A DNA stretch of 64,000 nt from assembly GCF_002979475.1 (NCBI RefSeq), contig NZ_PCOY01000010.1, forward strand, positions 43,072 to 107,071, in the 5' to 3' direction. Below are positions 40,027 to 48,264 of this stretch, one piece after another. This DNA comes from Microbacterium sp. MYb62. GTDB taxonomy: Bacteria; Actinomycetota; Actinomycetes; Actinomycetales; Microbacteriaceae. The notes beneath the pieces were generated by a model that was not told where the DNA came from, ran no database searches, and saw only the letters and a list, made by a program, of their open reading frames with translations. Numbering within the stretch: the first letter of the stretch is position 1; each line of letters begins with the position of its first letter. The translations under genes were made by a program, and so were the position numbers.

Positions 40027-41424
40027 TCAATGCGGGTCGGGGCCGGACGCGGCGACGTCGGCCGGCACGGACTCGGCCGGATTGCGACGGATGCCGATCC
40101 ACGACACGACGCCGCCGATCACGAGCAGCGCCGCGGTGACCCACGCCGCGCTGTGGAACCCGTCGAGGTCGAGGGTGCCACCGACGATCGTCGACAGCAT
40201 CGCGACCACGAGCAGGCCGGCGACGCGGGAGACCGCGTTGTTCACGGCCGAGGCGATACCGGAGTGGTTCTCATCGATCGCCCCGAGGATCGCGGCGGTC
40301 AGCGGGGCGACCGTGAGCGAGAGCCCGAGCCCCATCACGATCATGGCCGGCAGCACCTGCCACCAGTAGTCGAACTCGGTGGAGACGAGAAGCAGCATCA
40401 GGGCGCCGACGGCCATGAGTAGCGGGCCGACCGTCATGAAGATGCGCGGCCCGAACCTGCCGGCCCACTGGCCGGCGCGCGAGCTGACGAGGATCATCAG
40501 GATCGTCATGGGCAGGCTCGCGAGCCCCGCGGCGGTCGCGCTGAGTCCCGCTCCCTGCTGCAGGTAGACGCCGACCACGAACCCGTTGAGCGACAGCGCG
40601 GCGTACACGAAGAAGGTGGCGAGGTTGCCCCAGCCGAAGTCGCGCACCCGGAACAGCCAGAGCGGCATGAGCGGCGACGCCGAGTGCTGCTGGCGCCACA
40701 GGAACAGGGCGAACAGGGCTGCTCCGGCGATCGCGGGGATCCAGATCGCGGGCGACTGCCACCCCATGTTGGGCTGCTCGATCAGGGCGAACACCACGGC
40801 GCCGAGACCGATCGCGCACAAGGCTCCGCTCCACCAGTCGACCTTGATGCCGCGCGGATGCTCCGGAAGGTGGAGGCGGGCGAGCAGGAAGAGGGTGATC
40901 CCGATCGGGACGACGTTGATGAGGAACACGAAGCGCCACGACAGGAAGTCGACGAAGAGTCCGCCGAGCAGCGGGCCGACCAGCTGGGCTGCGGTGGTGA
41001 AGGCGGTCCACACCCCGATCGCGCGGGACTGCACGTCGGAGCGCATGGTCGCGGTGATCAGCGCGAGCGAGCTCGGCACCAGCAGGGCCCCGGCGGCGCC
41101 CTGCGCGGCGCGGGCGATGATCAGCATCAGGGGATCGAACGCCGCAGCGACCGCGATCGAGGCGATGCCGAAGGCGATGAGGCCGATGCGCATCACGAGG
41201 ACGCGGCCGTACGCGTCGGAGACGGAGCCCGCCAGCAGGATCAGGGCGCTCAAGGTGATCAGGTAGGCATCGACCACCCACTGCTGCGTGGTGATGCCAC
41301 CGCCGAGCTCACGGCTGATCGCCGGCAGCGCGACGTTCACGACCGTGCCGTCGAGGAACGTCACGAAAGACGCGAGCACCGCGATCGAGATCACGAGCCG
41401 CTGGAGCGGGGCGAAGGATGCCAC
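40027..41424 (-). CDS. MFS exporter, DHA2-like
   Basis: 465 residues with about 14 hydrophobic helices. Helix 1 has FVTFLDGTVVNVALPAIS, motif A GSVSDAYGRVLVMR and motif C LVGPLLGGLFVDFLSW. Proton-driven drug or metabolite exporter; substrate unknown. It starts at GTG 41424, 6 nt after a TAGGGT box. No regulator is adjacent. It is distinct from the two other MFS exporters here at about 0.8 and 22 kb. Confidence 0.92.
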   Translation of the reverse strand: MASFAPLQRLVISIAVLASFVTFLDGTVVNVALPAISRELGGGITTQQWVVDAYLITLSALILLAGSVSDAYGRVLVMRIGLIAFGIASIAVAAAFDPLMLIIARAAQGAAGALLVPSSLALITATMRSDVQSRAIGVWTAFTTAAQLVGPLLGGLFVDFLSWRFVFLINVVPIGITLFLLARLHLPEHPRGIKVDWWSGALCAIGLGAVVFALIEQPNMGWQSPAIWIPAIAGAALFALFLWRQQHSASPLMPLWLFRVRDFGWGNLATFFVYAALSLNGFVVGVYLQQGAGLSATAAGLASLPMTILMILVSSRAGQWAGRFGPRIFMTVGPLLMAVGALMLLLVSTEFDYWWQVLPAMIVMGLGLSLTVAPLTAAILGAIDENHSGIASAVNNAVSRVAGLLVVAMLSTIVGGTLDLDGFHSAAWVTAALLVIGGVVSWIGIRRNPAESVPADVAASGPDPH

Positions 41425-41467
41425 AGGCCGACCCTACTCCCGGTGGCGGACCCCCGGGGCGGTGCGA

Positions 41468-42586
41468 TCACGGCGCCGGAGCGGGCTCCGGACGCGGTGT
41501 GGTCTGCGCGGCGGGAGACGGCGTCGGCGTTCCGGCGAGGAGCAGCTCCGCGAGTCCGTGCGTTCCGTCCTCATCGTGCGCGCGTCGCTGCCGGGCGGCG
41601 CCGGTGCCGTGGACGCGCAGACGCTCGACTCCGTCGCGGATCCGCTCCTCGTCATCGAGCTCACGCAGTGCGGGGCCGATGATCGCCAGCATCCGCTCGG
41701 CGACGGCCCAGGCATCATCCACCTCGCCGGTCGTCGGATCGATCAGACGGGCACCCATTCCGCGGCGGGCCGCCGTCCACAGGGAGGCGTCGATCCCGTC
41801 GACGCCGATGTCGGCCTGCCGCTGATCGTCCGTGCGCACGATCGCCCGCGAGAGGAGTGCGGCGAACACCGAATCCTCCGGCGTCAGCTGCGCATCGAAG
41901 ACCCGCACCTCCACGGTGGGATAGCGCTCCGAGATCCGGGCCGCCCACGCCAACGACGCGGCATCCGTGACGGCGTGCAGATCGATGAGCCGCCGCACAC
42001 CGGCGCGATAGTCGTCGAAGTCGTGGAACCTCGGAGGGCTCCACGACGCGGGCAGCCGGCGGATCAGGATGCTGCGCCAGCTGGCGAAACCGGAGTCGCG
42101 GCCGCTCACATACGGGCTGTTGCCGGTGAGTGCCAGCAGCACGGGGAGCCAGCCCCGCACGCGGTTCAGTGCGCGGACCCTCTCCTCGTCATCGGTGACC
42201 TCGACGTGCACGTGCAGGCCGTTGACCTCATGGTCGCGGGTGAGATGACCGAGCTGTGCGGAGACGTCGTCGTAGTGCGGGGAGGGCGAGACGGCCGAAG
42301 AGCGCGTCGTCGCGAACGGCGTGCCGGTGCCGGCGGCGATCGCCTGCTGCTCCCGGGCATGCCAGCCGATGAGCCCTCGCAGGTGTCGCAGCTGTGCGTC
42401 GGCGTCGTCGGCGGTCGAGACGGGCTCCGTCAGGCACTCGATCTGCGAGGTCAGGTACTCCTTCGTGACCTCGCCACCCGTGCGCAGGCGGGTGATGCGC
42501 TCGCGAGTGCCGGCGGCCAGAGTCACGGGCACCAGCGAGTGCTCATCGAGGAAGAGGAACTCCTCCTCGATGCCGAAGCGGGTCAT
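41468..42586 (-). CDS. ybdK: YbdK-type carboxylate-amine ligase (glutamate-cysteine ligase 2 family)
   Basis: 372 residues. The GCS2 fold begins FGIEEEFLFLD with the Glu-rich metal site and continues with LTSQIECLTEPVS, VNGLHVHVEV, LLALTGNSPYVSGRD, SWRSILIRRLP and PTVEVRVFDAQ. YbdK proteins have weak gamma-glutamylcysteine ligase activity; the physiological product is uncertain. The tail after about 345 is Pro/Thr/Ala-rich. The neighbouring Rho-N gene begins upstream on the same strand and ends 8 nt before this start. Confidence 0.9.
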   Translation of the reverse strand: MTRFGIEEEFLFLDEHSLVPVTLAAGTRERITRLRTGGEVTKEYLTSQIECLTEPVSTADDADAQLRHLRGLIGWHAREQQAIAAGTGTPFATTRSSAVSPSPHYDDVSAQLGHLTRDHEVNGLHVHVEVTDDEERVRALNRVRGWLPVLLALTGNSPYVSGRDSGFASWRSILIRRLPASWSPPRFHDFDDYRAGVRRLIDLHAVTDAASLAWAARISERYPTVEVRVFDAQLTPEDSVFAALLSRAIVRTDDQRQADIGVDGIDASLWTAARRGMGARLIDPTTGEVDDAWAVAERMLAIIGPALRELDDEERIRDGVERLRVHGTGAARQRRAHDEDGTHGLAELLLAGTPTPSPAAQTTPRPEPAPAP

Positions 42587-42594
42587 CCCCGGCC

Positions 42595-42861
42595 TCAGTG
42601 ATTCCGGAGCGCGGAGATCAATTCGGACTTCCGTTTGCCGCTGTAGCCGGTGAGGCCCAGCTCCTTCGCGCGCTTGCGCAGCTCAGGGACGGTCCAGTCC
42701 TCGTAGTCGCCATGCTCTCCGCCCCGCCGTCCGACCGCGCTGCGCCCTTCTTTCGCGGCGGCATTCGAGATGCGCGCAGCCTTCTCCTTCGACGCCCCTT
42801 CGTCCCTGAGCTCTTCGTACAGCTCGGGATCCTTGAGTGAATTGTTCCGTCGTCCTGGCAT
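42595..42861 (-). CDS. Small Rho-N/SAP-like domain protein
   Basis: 88 residues. The N-terminal half is charged (LKDPELYEELRDEGASKEK, AARISNAAA); the C-terminal half is a Rho-termination-factor N-like helix-extended-helix (DWTVPELRKRAKELGLTGYS, SELISALR). This suggests nucleic-acid binding. Basic overall. The start at 42861 suits the GGAG 10 nt upstream better than the ATG at 42870. Proteins of this pattern are common in actinobacteria beside stress genes. Confidence 0.85.
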   Translation of the reverse strand: MPGRRNNSLKDPELYEELRDEGASKEKAARISNAAAKEGRSAVGRRGGEHGDYEDWTVPELRKRAKELGLTGYSGKRKSELISALRNH

Positions 42862-42983
42862 GTTTCTCATCTCCTTCGCGCATTCGGAGGGTGGAAGTCA
42901 ACCCCCTCTGGCAGATGGTGTGCCACGGCTAGCGTGGAGTCACCGCAGTCGGGCGTCCGCGCCCCGAAAGAAGGGAAAGACCG

Positions 42984-43148
42984 ATGAACATCCTCCTGAT
43001 CATCGTCATCGTCGTCGCAGTGATCCTCGCGATCACCGGAGGACTGGTGCAGTCGCTCCAGTTCCTCCTGTGGGTCGGGCTCGTCCTCCTCGCGATCGCT
43101 GTGATCGCCTGGTTGATCCGAGCGATCAGTGGCAGCCGCAAGGTCTGA
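42984..43148 (+). CDS. Small two-helix membrane protein (54 aa)
   Basis: The ATG at 42984 behind GAAGGGAAAGA opens a 54-residue frame. It has helix one MNILLIIVIVVAVILAITGG, a short QSLQ turn, helix two FLLWVGLVLLAIAVIAWLI, and a basic tail. It resembles the small hydrophobic stress-type proteins frequent in Microbacteriaceae. A bidirectional terminator follows at 43173. Function unknown. Confidence 0.75.
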   Translation: MNILLIIVIVVAVILAITGGLVQSLQFLLWVGLVLLAIAVIAWLIRAISGSRKV

Positions 43149-43172
43149 CGACACCGTACGTCTGACCCCATC

Positions 43173-43206
43173 GAGGTGAGGCCCGCCCATCGGCGGACCT
43201 CACCTC
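43173..43206. terminator. Bidirectional hairpin
   Basis: A 15-bp stem (GAGGTGAGGCCCGCC, one mismatch) with a CATC loop between the small membrane gene and the convergent csbD-like gene. Confidence 0.65.
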
Positions 43207-43225
43207 TTCGGCGTCCGAGGGGCCG

Positions 43226-43435
43226 TTACTTCTTGTCGAACGCGTCGCGAACGCTGTCGCCGGTCTTCTCGGCGGCGTCCTTCACGTTCTCTCCGGCCTG
43301 CTTGGCGGAGGCCTTGACCTGATCCGCCTTGCCCTCGGCCTCGAGCTTCTCGTTGTCGGTGAGCTTTCCGACGCCTTCCTTGACCTTTCCGGCGGCCTTC
43401 TCGGCGGCGTTCTTGATGTCGTCTGCGGCACTCAT
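43226..43435 (-). CDS. CsbD family protein
   Basis: 69 residues, highly charged and helical, with the CsbD signature AAGKVKEGVGKLTDNEKLEA then EGKADQVKASAKQAGENVK. CsbD proteins are general-stress induced; their molecular role is unknown. GAGGAG precedes the ATG. No Cys, no membrane segment. Confidence 0.93.
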   Translation of the reverse strand: MSAADDIKNAAEKAAGKVKEGVGKLTDNEKLEAEGKADQVKASAKQAGENVKDAAEKTGDSVRDAFDKK

Positions 43436-43568
43436 GTGCAGCTCCTCTCGTAGGCGGTTGGATCGTCTCCGACACTGTCACCGTGTTGCCGAAGGGGCCA
43501 CGGGATTGACAATCGGGCCGGGGCGTGACAGCGTTCCGCCCGCCATCGACGCGCGCTCCGCGAAGGAC

Positions 43569-43583
43569 TAGCCTGGCGCCAGG
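43569..43583 (+). promoter_or_regulatory. Promoter and CCTGGCGCCAGG palindrome before the copper-storage-like gene
   Basis: TAGCCT (43569-43574) runs into a perfect 12-bp palindrome CCTGGCGCCAGG (43572-43583), 45 nt before the start. It could be an operator at the transcription start. Confidence 0.35.
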
Positions 43584-43627
43584 CGGGTGGTCCTGCCCGC
43601 GGACCTCGACCAAGGAAGCGGTGTGCG

Positions 43628-44029
43628 ATGGACTCGATGATGATGGGCGCCATGTCGAAGAACATGGAGTCGATGCCCGACATGCAGATGATGGACATGT
43701 CCGTCATGCAGGCGTGCATGGATGCGTGCGCCGCGTGCGAGCAAGCCTGCACGGTGTGCTCCACGCAGATGATGGACTGTTCGCCCGCGTGCATGAACTG
43801 TGCGGACATGTGCAACACCATGATGCGGTCGATGATGCGGATGCAGGGCATGACGCCCGCCTCGATGATGGCGATGCTCAACGCCTGCATCGCGATGTGC
43901 AAGACGTGCATGGATGCGTGCGCGCGTCATGCGGACGAGAGCGACGTGTGCCGGATGTGCGCTCAGGCGTGCCAGGCCTGCATGGATGCGTGCTCCGCCA
44001 TGAAGGACATGCTGATGGCGAGCGCCTGA
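43628..44029 (+). CDS. Cys/Met-rich four-helix copper-storage-like protein (DUF326/Csp)
   Basis: 133 residues with 18 Cys and about 33 Met. Repeated C-x2-C and C-x3-C steps (ACMDACAACEQACTVC, NACIAMCKTCMDAC, CQACMDACSAM) line the helices, as in Csp copper-storage proteins, which hold many Cu(I) ions inside a four-helix bundle. The Met-rich N-terminus (MDSMMMGAM, DMQMMDM) has no signal peptide, so this is a cytosolic (Csp3-like) form, though the N-terminal Met cluster is unusual. A hairpin terminator overlaps the stop. Confidence 0.9.
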   Translation: MDSMMMGAMSKNMESMPDMQMMDMSVMQACMDACAACEQACTVCSTQMMDCSPACMNCADMCNTMMRSMMRMQGMTPASMMAMLNACIAMCKTCMDACARHADESDVCRMCAQACQACMDACSAMKDMLMASA

Positions 44030-44048
44030 ACCGCAGCTCGGGTTCAGG
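44025..44048 (+). terminator. Short hairpin at the end of the copper-storage-like gene
   Basis: CCTGAACC / GGTTCAGG stem with an 8-nt loop. It includes the stop codon. Confidence 0.4.
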
Positions 44049-44067
44049 GATTCCTCGGAGGCTGGCG

Positions 44068-44415
44068 TCAGACGGCGGCGACGTTGAACTGGGTGCTGCC
44101 GACGGCCAGCACGCCGTAGCGCGTGTGCAGGGCGACGGGCGTGCCAGGTGCGGCCTCGAGCGCGGCGCCGGCTCCGTTCCACAGCGCATGCGCTTCGCCG
44201 TCGAGCGTGCGTACCAGGAGGTCTCCGGAGACGGCGTCGGCGTGTTCGACCAGAGCGTCGATCCACTCAGCCGGCGTGGCCGAGGCGATGCGTGCCTGGA
44301 TCAGGTGCAGTGCGTGGCCGGGGGCGAACGAGGAGCACCGGCCGCCATGGCTGCACATGCACGCCGCACGCTCACGCACCGGGAGGGGCGAAAGGCGGTT
44401 CAGCGGCGTGGACAC
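44068..44415 (-). CDS. Unknown protein with N-terminal Cys cluster
   Basis: 115 residues from GTG 44415 behind GAAGGAG. Near the N-terminus, AACMCSHGGRCSSFAPGHAL has C-x-C-x5-C with a His, suggesting bound metal. The remainder contains helix EWIDALVEHADAVSGDLLVR and beta strands ending GVLAVGSTQFNVAAV. I do not recognise the family. It converges on the copper-storage-like gene and is preceded by two copies of a 15-bp repeat. Real by codon bias and ribosome site. Confidence 0.7.
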   Translation of the reverse strand: MSTPLNRLSPLPVRERAACMCSHGGRCSSFAPGHALHLIQARIASATPAEWIDALVEHADAVSGDLLVRTLDGEAHALWNGAGAALEAAPGTPVALHTRYGVLAVGSTQFNVAAV

Positions 44416-44425
44416 GGTGGTCTCC

Positions 44426-44455
44426 TTCTCGTTCGACGTCTTCTCGTTCGACGTT
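44426..44455. repeat. 15-bp direct repeat upstream of the Cys-cluster gene
   Basis: TTCTCGTTCGACGTC followed by TTCTCGTTCGACGTT (14 of 15 identical), 11-40 nt upstream of the minus-strand GTG. One copy includes the ribosome site region. Possible operator or slippage duplication. Confidence 0.6.
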
Positions 44456-44728
44456 CCGGAAAGACTAAGTCGGCCGTCCCGCGGCGCCCAGGCCGGCCGA
44501 CACGGAGTGAAACAAACGGGTGTAGGCTCGCCGGGTGCTGTCGTCGATGAGCGCCCTCGGGGCGCAGAACGGAGCTGCAGGCGCCTTCCGCGCCGCAGAC
44601 AGAGGCTGAGGACCCACCGGAGGCGGAACCCCCGTCCCCGGTGCCGTGTCGTACCCGGCGTCCGCGTCCGGGAATCCTTCCTCCGATCGACTCGCCTTCG
44701 CGGCGACCACTCCGAAAGCACTTCTCTC

Positions 44729-45214
44729 ATGCGTCCCATCGATGAGCGCGCCATCCGCGACTCCTTCCTCAACGCCTCCCGCAAAGAGGTCTCCGACCTC
44801 ACCCTGCCTCCCGGTTTCGCCGAGCTCGACTTCGATCGGCTCGACTTCCTCGGCTGGGTCGACCCGAAGATGCCCCGCCGGGCCTACGTCGTCACCTGGA
44901 TCGATGACGCCCCGGTCGGCGTCTTCCTGCAGCGCGCCGAGCAGCGCGTGATCGCCAGGGCGCAGTGCTCGTGGTGCGAAGACGTCACTCTCCGCAACGA
45001 CGTGCAGCTGTTCGTGGCCAGGAAAGCCGGGCCGGCCGGGCGGAAGGGCGACTCCATCGGCGTGCTCACCTGCGCCGAGTTCGGCTGCAATCGGAACGTG
45101 CGGATCCTGCCGCCGCTGGCCTACCAGGGCTTCGACCGCGAGTTCGCGCGCGACCTGCGCATCCTGCGACTGCAGGAGCACGTCGCGGGCTTCCTCGCCG
45201 AGGTCGCGGGCTGA
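44729..45214 (+). CDS. FBP-domain zinc-finger protein
   Basis: 161 residues. The C-terminal treble-clef has C-x2-C in AQCSWCEDVT and C-x4-C in LTCAEFGCNRN, the pattern of the FBP (fibronectin/EF-G-binding-like) domain. The N-terminal half (FLNASRKEVSDLTLPPGFAE, LDFLGWVDPKMPRRAYVV) is the family's usual lead. Such proteins resemble FusB-type EF-G binders that rescue ribosomes, but no function is proven here. Start ATG 44729. Confidence 0.88.
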   Translation: MRPIDERAIRDSFLNASRKEVSDLTLPPGFAELDFDRLDFLGWVDPKMPRRAYVVTWIDDAPVGVFLQRAEQRVIARAQCSWCEDVTLRNDVQLFVARKAGPAGRKGDSIGVLTCAEFGCNRNVRILPPLAYQGFDREFARDLRILRLQEHVAGFLAEVAG

Positions 45215-45255
45215 CCCGACTCTCGACCGGAACGGGCAGGGGCGGGATGACCGAG

Positions 45256-46077
45256 CTAGGAGATCCGGGCGCGCACGTGCGCCCAGGCAGGTGCCGTCAG
45301 CTCCGCCGAACGTCGGGCGAACTCGTCGAAGCTGCGACGACCGGGCCAATCGGTCGGCAGCATCGACGGGGGAAGACCCGGGTCGGTGTAGGGCAGCACC
45401 CGCCAGCGGTCGATCAGCTGCACATACGCGGCGAACGGCTCGGCGGGGAGCGCGTCGAGCGAGACCTGGAAGGCGAGGTGCTCCGCGCGCAGCGCCTCCA
45501 GGTCCCACCACCGGGCCGCGGCGTCGATCAGGGGACCGGAGGGGACGGGGGTGGATGACAGGAACAGCGTCGCCCACGGGCGTGCGTCGAGTTCGTCGAG
45601 GATCTGCGCCACCTCGTCCTGCAGGTGGCCGGGGCAGATCCACAGCGCCGGTGACACGACTCCTGCGCCGATCCACTGCAGCCGTCGACGCAGCTGATGG
45701 CGCACGCTCCGCGCGCTCTCGGGGATCGAGAACGACAGCAGGCACCAGGGGTCGGCATCCGTCATCTCCCGCATCTCGAAGATGCGCCGGTCGCCGCGCT
45801 CGAGCATCGGGATCGCGGCCGGGTTCAGTCGGTAGCCGATCTGCTCCTCACGCTCGGCGAGCAGCAGCCCCTTCTGCTTGAGGCGTGCGACGCCGGTGCG
45901 CGCCGGGGCGGCCTCGACGCCGAGGTCGCCGGCGAGGGCCACCAGATCGGCGGCCGAGATCCAGCCGCCGAGCGGGCGCAGGAAGACGCCGATGAACGTC
46001 CGCAGCAGCGAGGCGGTGCTGCCGGGACGCGCATCGATGTCATCGAGCACGGGGGCGGCGGCGAGATCAGAAGTCAC
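45256..46077 (-). CDS. PaaX-family transcriptional regulator
   Basis: 273 residues. N-terminal winged helix (LVALAGDLGVEAAPARTGVA, RLKQKGLLLAER) followed by the PaaX central domain (WCLLSFSIPESARSVRHQLR, RRLQWIGAGVVSPALWI) and C-terminal domain (QLIDRWRVLPYTDPGLPPSM). PaaX regulators respond to aryl-CoA thioesters. It starts at GTG 46077, overlapping kynU by 11 nt, so it is the last gene of the kynurenine operon and probably represses it. Confidence 0.9.
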   Translation of the reverse strand: MTSDLAAAPVLDDIDARPGSTASLLRTFIGVFLRPLGGWISAADLVALAGDLGVEAAPARTGVARLKQKGLLLAEREEQIGYRLNPAAIPMLERGDRRIFEMREMTDADPWCLLSFSIPESARSVRHQLRRRLQWIGAGVVSPALWICPGHLQDEVAQILDELDARPWATLFLSSTPVPSGPLIDAAARWWDLEALRAEHLAFQVSLDALPAEPFAAYVQLIDRWRVLPYTDPGLPPSMLPTDWPGRRSFDEFARRSAELTAPAWAHVRARIS

Positions 46078-47305
46078 CGGACTCCAAGGCGTCGCGCACC
46101 GCGAGCACGCCGGTGATCGTCTCGACGTGCGAGGTGCTCAGCGGGGAGAGCCCGAGGCGGATGCCGTCGGGGAACCGGAAGTCCGGGATGATGCCGTCGG
46201 CCCACAGCCGTCGCGTGACATCGCGGAAGTCCGGGTGGCCGATCGTGACGTGGCCGCCGCGCAGCTCGGCGTCGCGGGGGCTGAGCAGCCGCACACCGAG
46301 AGGCGCGAGCACCTCGTCGTAGGCGCGCACCGCGAGATCGGTCAGCGACTGCGACTTGGCCCGCACACCCTCGATCGTGGACTGCTCGATGAGGTCGAGC
46401 ATGCCCTGCATCGCGAGCATCGACGTCACCGGAGGGGTGCCGCTGAGCAGCTGGCGGATGTCGCCCGATGGCACGTACGCGGGCCCCATCGCGAAGATGT
46501 CGGCGGCGCTCCACCAGCCCTGGATCGGCTGACGCAGCACACCCTGGAGTCCCCGGCGGAGATAGGCGAAGGCGGGGGAGCCGGGGCCCCCGTTGAGGTA
46601 CTTGTAGGTGCAGCCGACGGCCAGGTCGACACCCCAGTCGTCGAGCTGCATCGGGATCACGCCGACCGAGTGGCACAGGTCCCACATCATCAGGGCGCCG
46701 ACCTCGTGCACCGCCGCCGTGATGCCCGGCATGTCGGCCAGCGCTCCGGAGCGGTAGTCGACGTGACTCAGCGACACCAGGGCGGTGCGGGCGGAGACCA
46801 CGGCCTCGACATCGGCGATCGTCACTCCGTGCACGGGGTCGGGCTCGAGCCAGCGCAGGGTCATCCCCGTCTCGGCGGCGACACCTTCGGCGAGGAAGCG
46901 GTCGGTGGGAAAGTTGCCCGCCTCGATCACGAGCTCGGTCCGGTCCGCGTCGGCGGCCGCGGCGGCCCGCATGAGCTTGTAGATCAGCACGCTGGTCGAG
47001 TCGGCGACGACGGTCTGCCCGGCGGCCGCGCCGAGGGCTGTGCGGCCGATGCGGTCGCCGAGCTCCATCGGCAGCGTCATCCACTGCTCGTCCCAGGAGC
47101 GGATCAGCGGCGTGCCCCAGTCGTCGCGCACGAAGGCGGCGAGCTTCTCCGGTATGTCGCGCAGGGGGCGGCCGAGCGAGTTGCCGTCGAGGTAGGCGGT
47201 GACGCCGGGGGCATCGGCGAATGCATCGAGGTGCGCGCGCAGCGGGTCGGCCGCGTCGAGGGCGCGGGCGCGTTCGAGGAGGGCGTCATCGCGGGGATCG
47301 GTCAT
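46067..47305 (-). CDS. kynU: Kynureninase
   Basis: 412 residues. Fold-type I PLP enzyme with YLDGNSLGRPL, IEAGNFPTDRF, VSLSHVDYRSGALADM, MMWDLCHSVGVIP and the PLP lysine in VGCTYKYLNGGPGSPAF, all kynureninase hallmarks. Cleaves kynurenine to anthranilate and alanine. Second to last gene of the operon after tryptophan 2,3-dioxygenase and the amidohydrolase. Confidence 0.95.
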   Translation of the reverse strand: MTDPRDDALLERARALDAADPLRAHLDAFADAPGVTAYLDGNSLGRPLRDIPEKLAAFVRDDWGTPLIRSWDEQWMTLPMELGDRIGRTALGAAAGQTVVADSTSVLIYKLMRAAAAADADRTELVIEAGNFPTDRFLAEGVAAETGMTLRWLEPDPVHGVTIADVEAVVSARTALVSLSHVDYRSGALADMPGITAAVHEVGALMMWDLCHSVGVIPMQLDDWGVDLAVGCTYKYLNGGPGSPAFAYLRRGLQGVLRQPIQGWWSAADIFAMGPAYVPSGDIRQLLSGTPPVTSMLAMQGMLDLIEQSTIEGVRAKSQSLTDLAVRAYDEVLAPLGVRLLSPRDAELRGGHVTIGHPDFRDVTRRLWADGIIPDFRFPDGIRLGLSPLSTSHVETITGVLAVRDALESGDF

Positions 47306-48264
47306 GTCACACCTTCAGATCTGCGGGGGTGAGGGGGCGGGCGTCGAGAGGGCCGGCGGTCGCCGCGCTGCCGGGGACGAGCAAGAGCGGCGACCTCGAG
47401 CGGGTTCAGGTCGACCGGCATCGGCCCGTTGCCCAGATCGGTGCCGTAGAGCACGGTGCCGCCGGCGGCGTGGAAGCGGCGCACGTTGTCGACCGCGATC
47501 GCACGCTCCGGGTCGTCGTGGATCGCCAGCGTCGAGATCCACGAGGCAGCGGCCGCCTGGCGGGCGATCTCGTCGTCGTCGAGGCGCTCCGTGAACGGGG
47601 CATGGGCGAGACGTGCCGCGCCGAGACGGACGACGCGCTGCGCTTCGCCCGCACCCTCGGCGTGCGCGACGACGAGGAGGCCGCGGTCGGCGGCGAGTCC
47701 GACGGTCCGGCGGAAGAGGTCGTCGGTGAAGACAGGGCCCGCGGTGCTGTTGCTGGTGACCTTGATACAGGAGGCGCCGGCATCCGCCATCTCCGCCACA
47801 GCTTCGACCGCGGCATCCACGTCGGCGATCTCACGGACCGAGCCTGCCGGCGCCCAGTCACGGTCGGAGGGGTAGCCGCCCGGAGCCGTCAGGAACGCGC
47901 CGGCGAAGTCGATCTCCACCGCCTGCCGGGTTCGTATCTCAGGAGCATGAGCGTCGGCCGGGCCGGATTCGCCCGTGGCGGACCGGTCGGAGGGTGTTCC
48001 TCCTGAGTTGTGCACGGCGAGCCGGCGCAGTTCCTCGGGCTCTCCGCCGAGGTCGACCACGCGACCGAGACGGGAGCCCGCCAGCAGGGCGTGATCCACC
48101 AGCTGCAGGTGCACGTGGTGGTCGGTGAACCCACCGATGATGACGCCTTCGATGCGGGGGAGTCCGGCGGTCGGGACCTCTTCGCGCAGCCGCACACGCC
48201 CGTCGACGAGCTCGACGACGCCCTCGCGCCACCCGAACCCGTCGAAGAACGTCGCGGCGTGCAT
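47302..48264 (-). CDS. Amidohydrolase, candidate kynurenine formamidase, with C-terminal frameshift
   Basis: 320 residues as read. Metal-dependent amidohydrolase (TIM barrel) with H-x-H at His50/His52 (FTDHHVHLQL), a Lys in CIKVTSNS placed to be carboxylated, then His in VVAHAEG, His in AHAPFTE and Asp in YGTDLGNG: a full two-metal site. It lies between tryptophan 2,3-dioxygenase and kynureninase, where N-formylkynurenine hydrolysis is needed, so formamidase is the likely role although classic formamidases belong to other folds. After LNPLEVAAL the frame turns Arg/Pro-rich; a one-base change near 47387 restores a sensible ending (LVPGSAATAGPLDARPLTPA). Confidence 0.8.
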   Translation of the reverse strand: MHAATFFDGFGWREGVVELVDGRVRLREEVPTAGLPRIEGVIIGGFTDHHVHLQLVDHALLAGSRLGRVVDLGGEPEELRRLAVHNSGGTPSDRSATGESGPADAHAPEIRTRQAVEIDFAGAFLTAPGGYPSDRDWAPAGSVREIADVDAAVEAVAEMADAGASCIKVTSNSTAGPVFTDDLFRRTVGLAADRGLLVVAHAEGAGEAQRVVRLGAARLAHAPFTERLDDDEIARQAAAASWISTLAIHDDPERAIAVDNVRRFHAAGGTVLYGTDLGNGPMPVDLNPLEVAALARPRQRGDRRPSRRPPPHPRRSEGVT

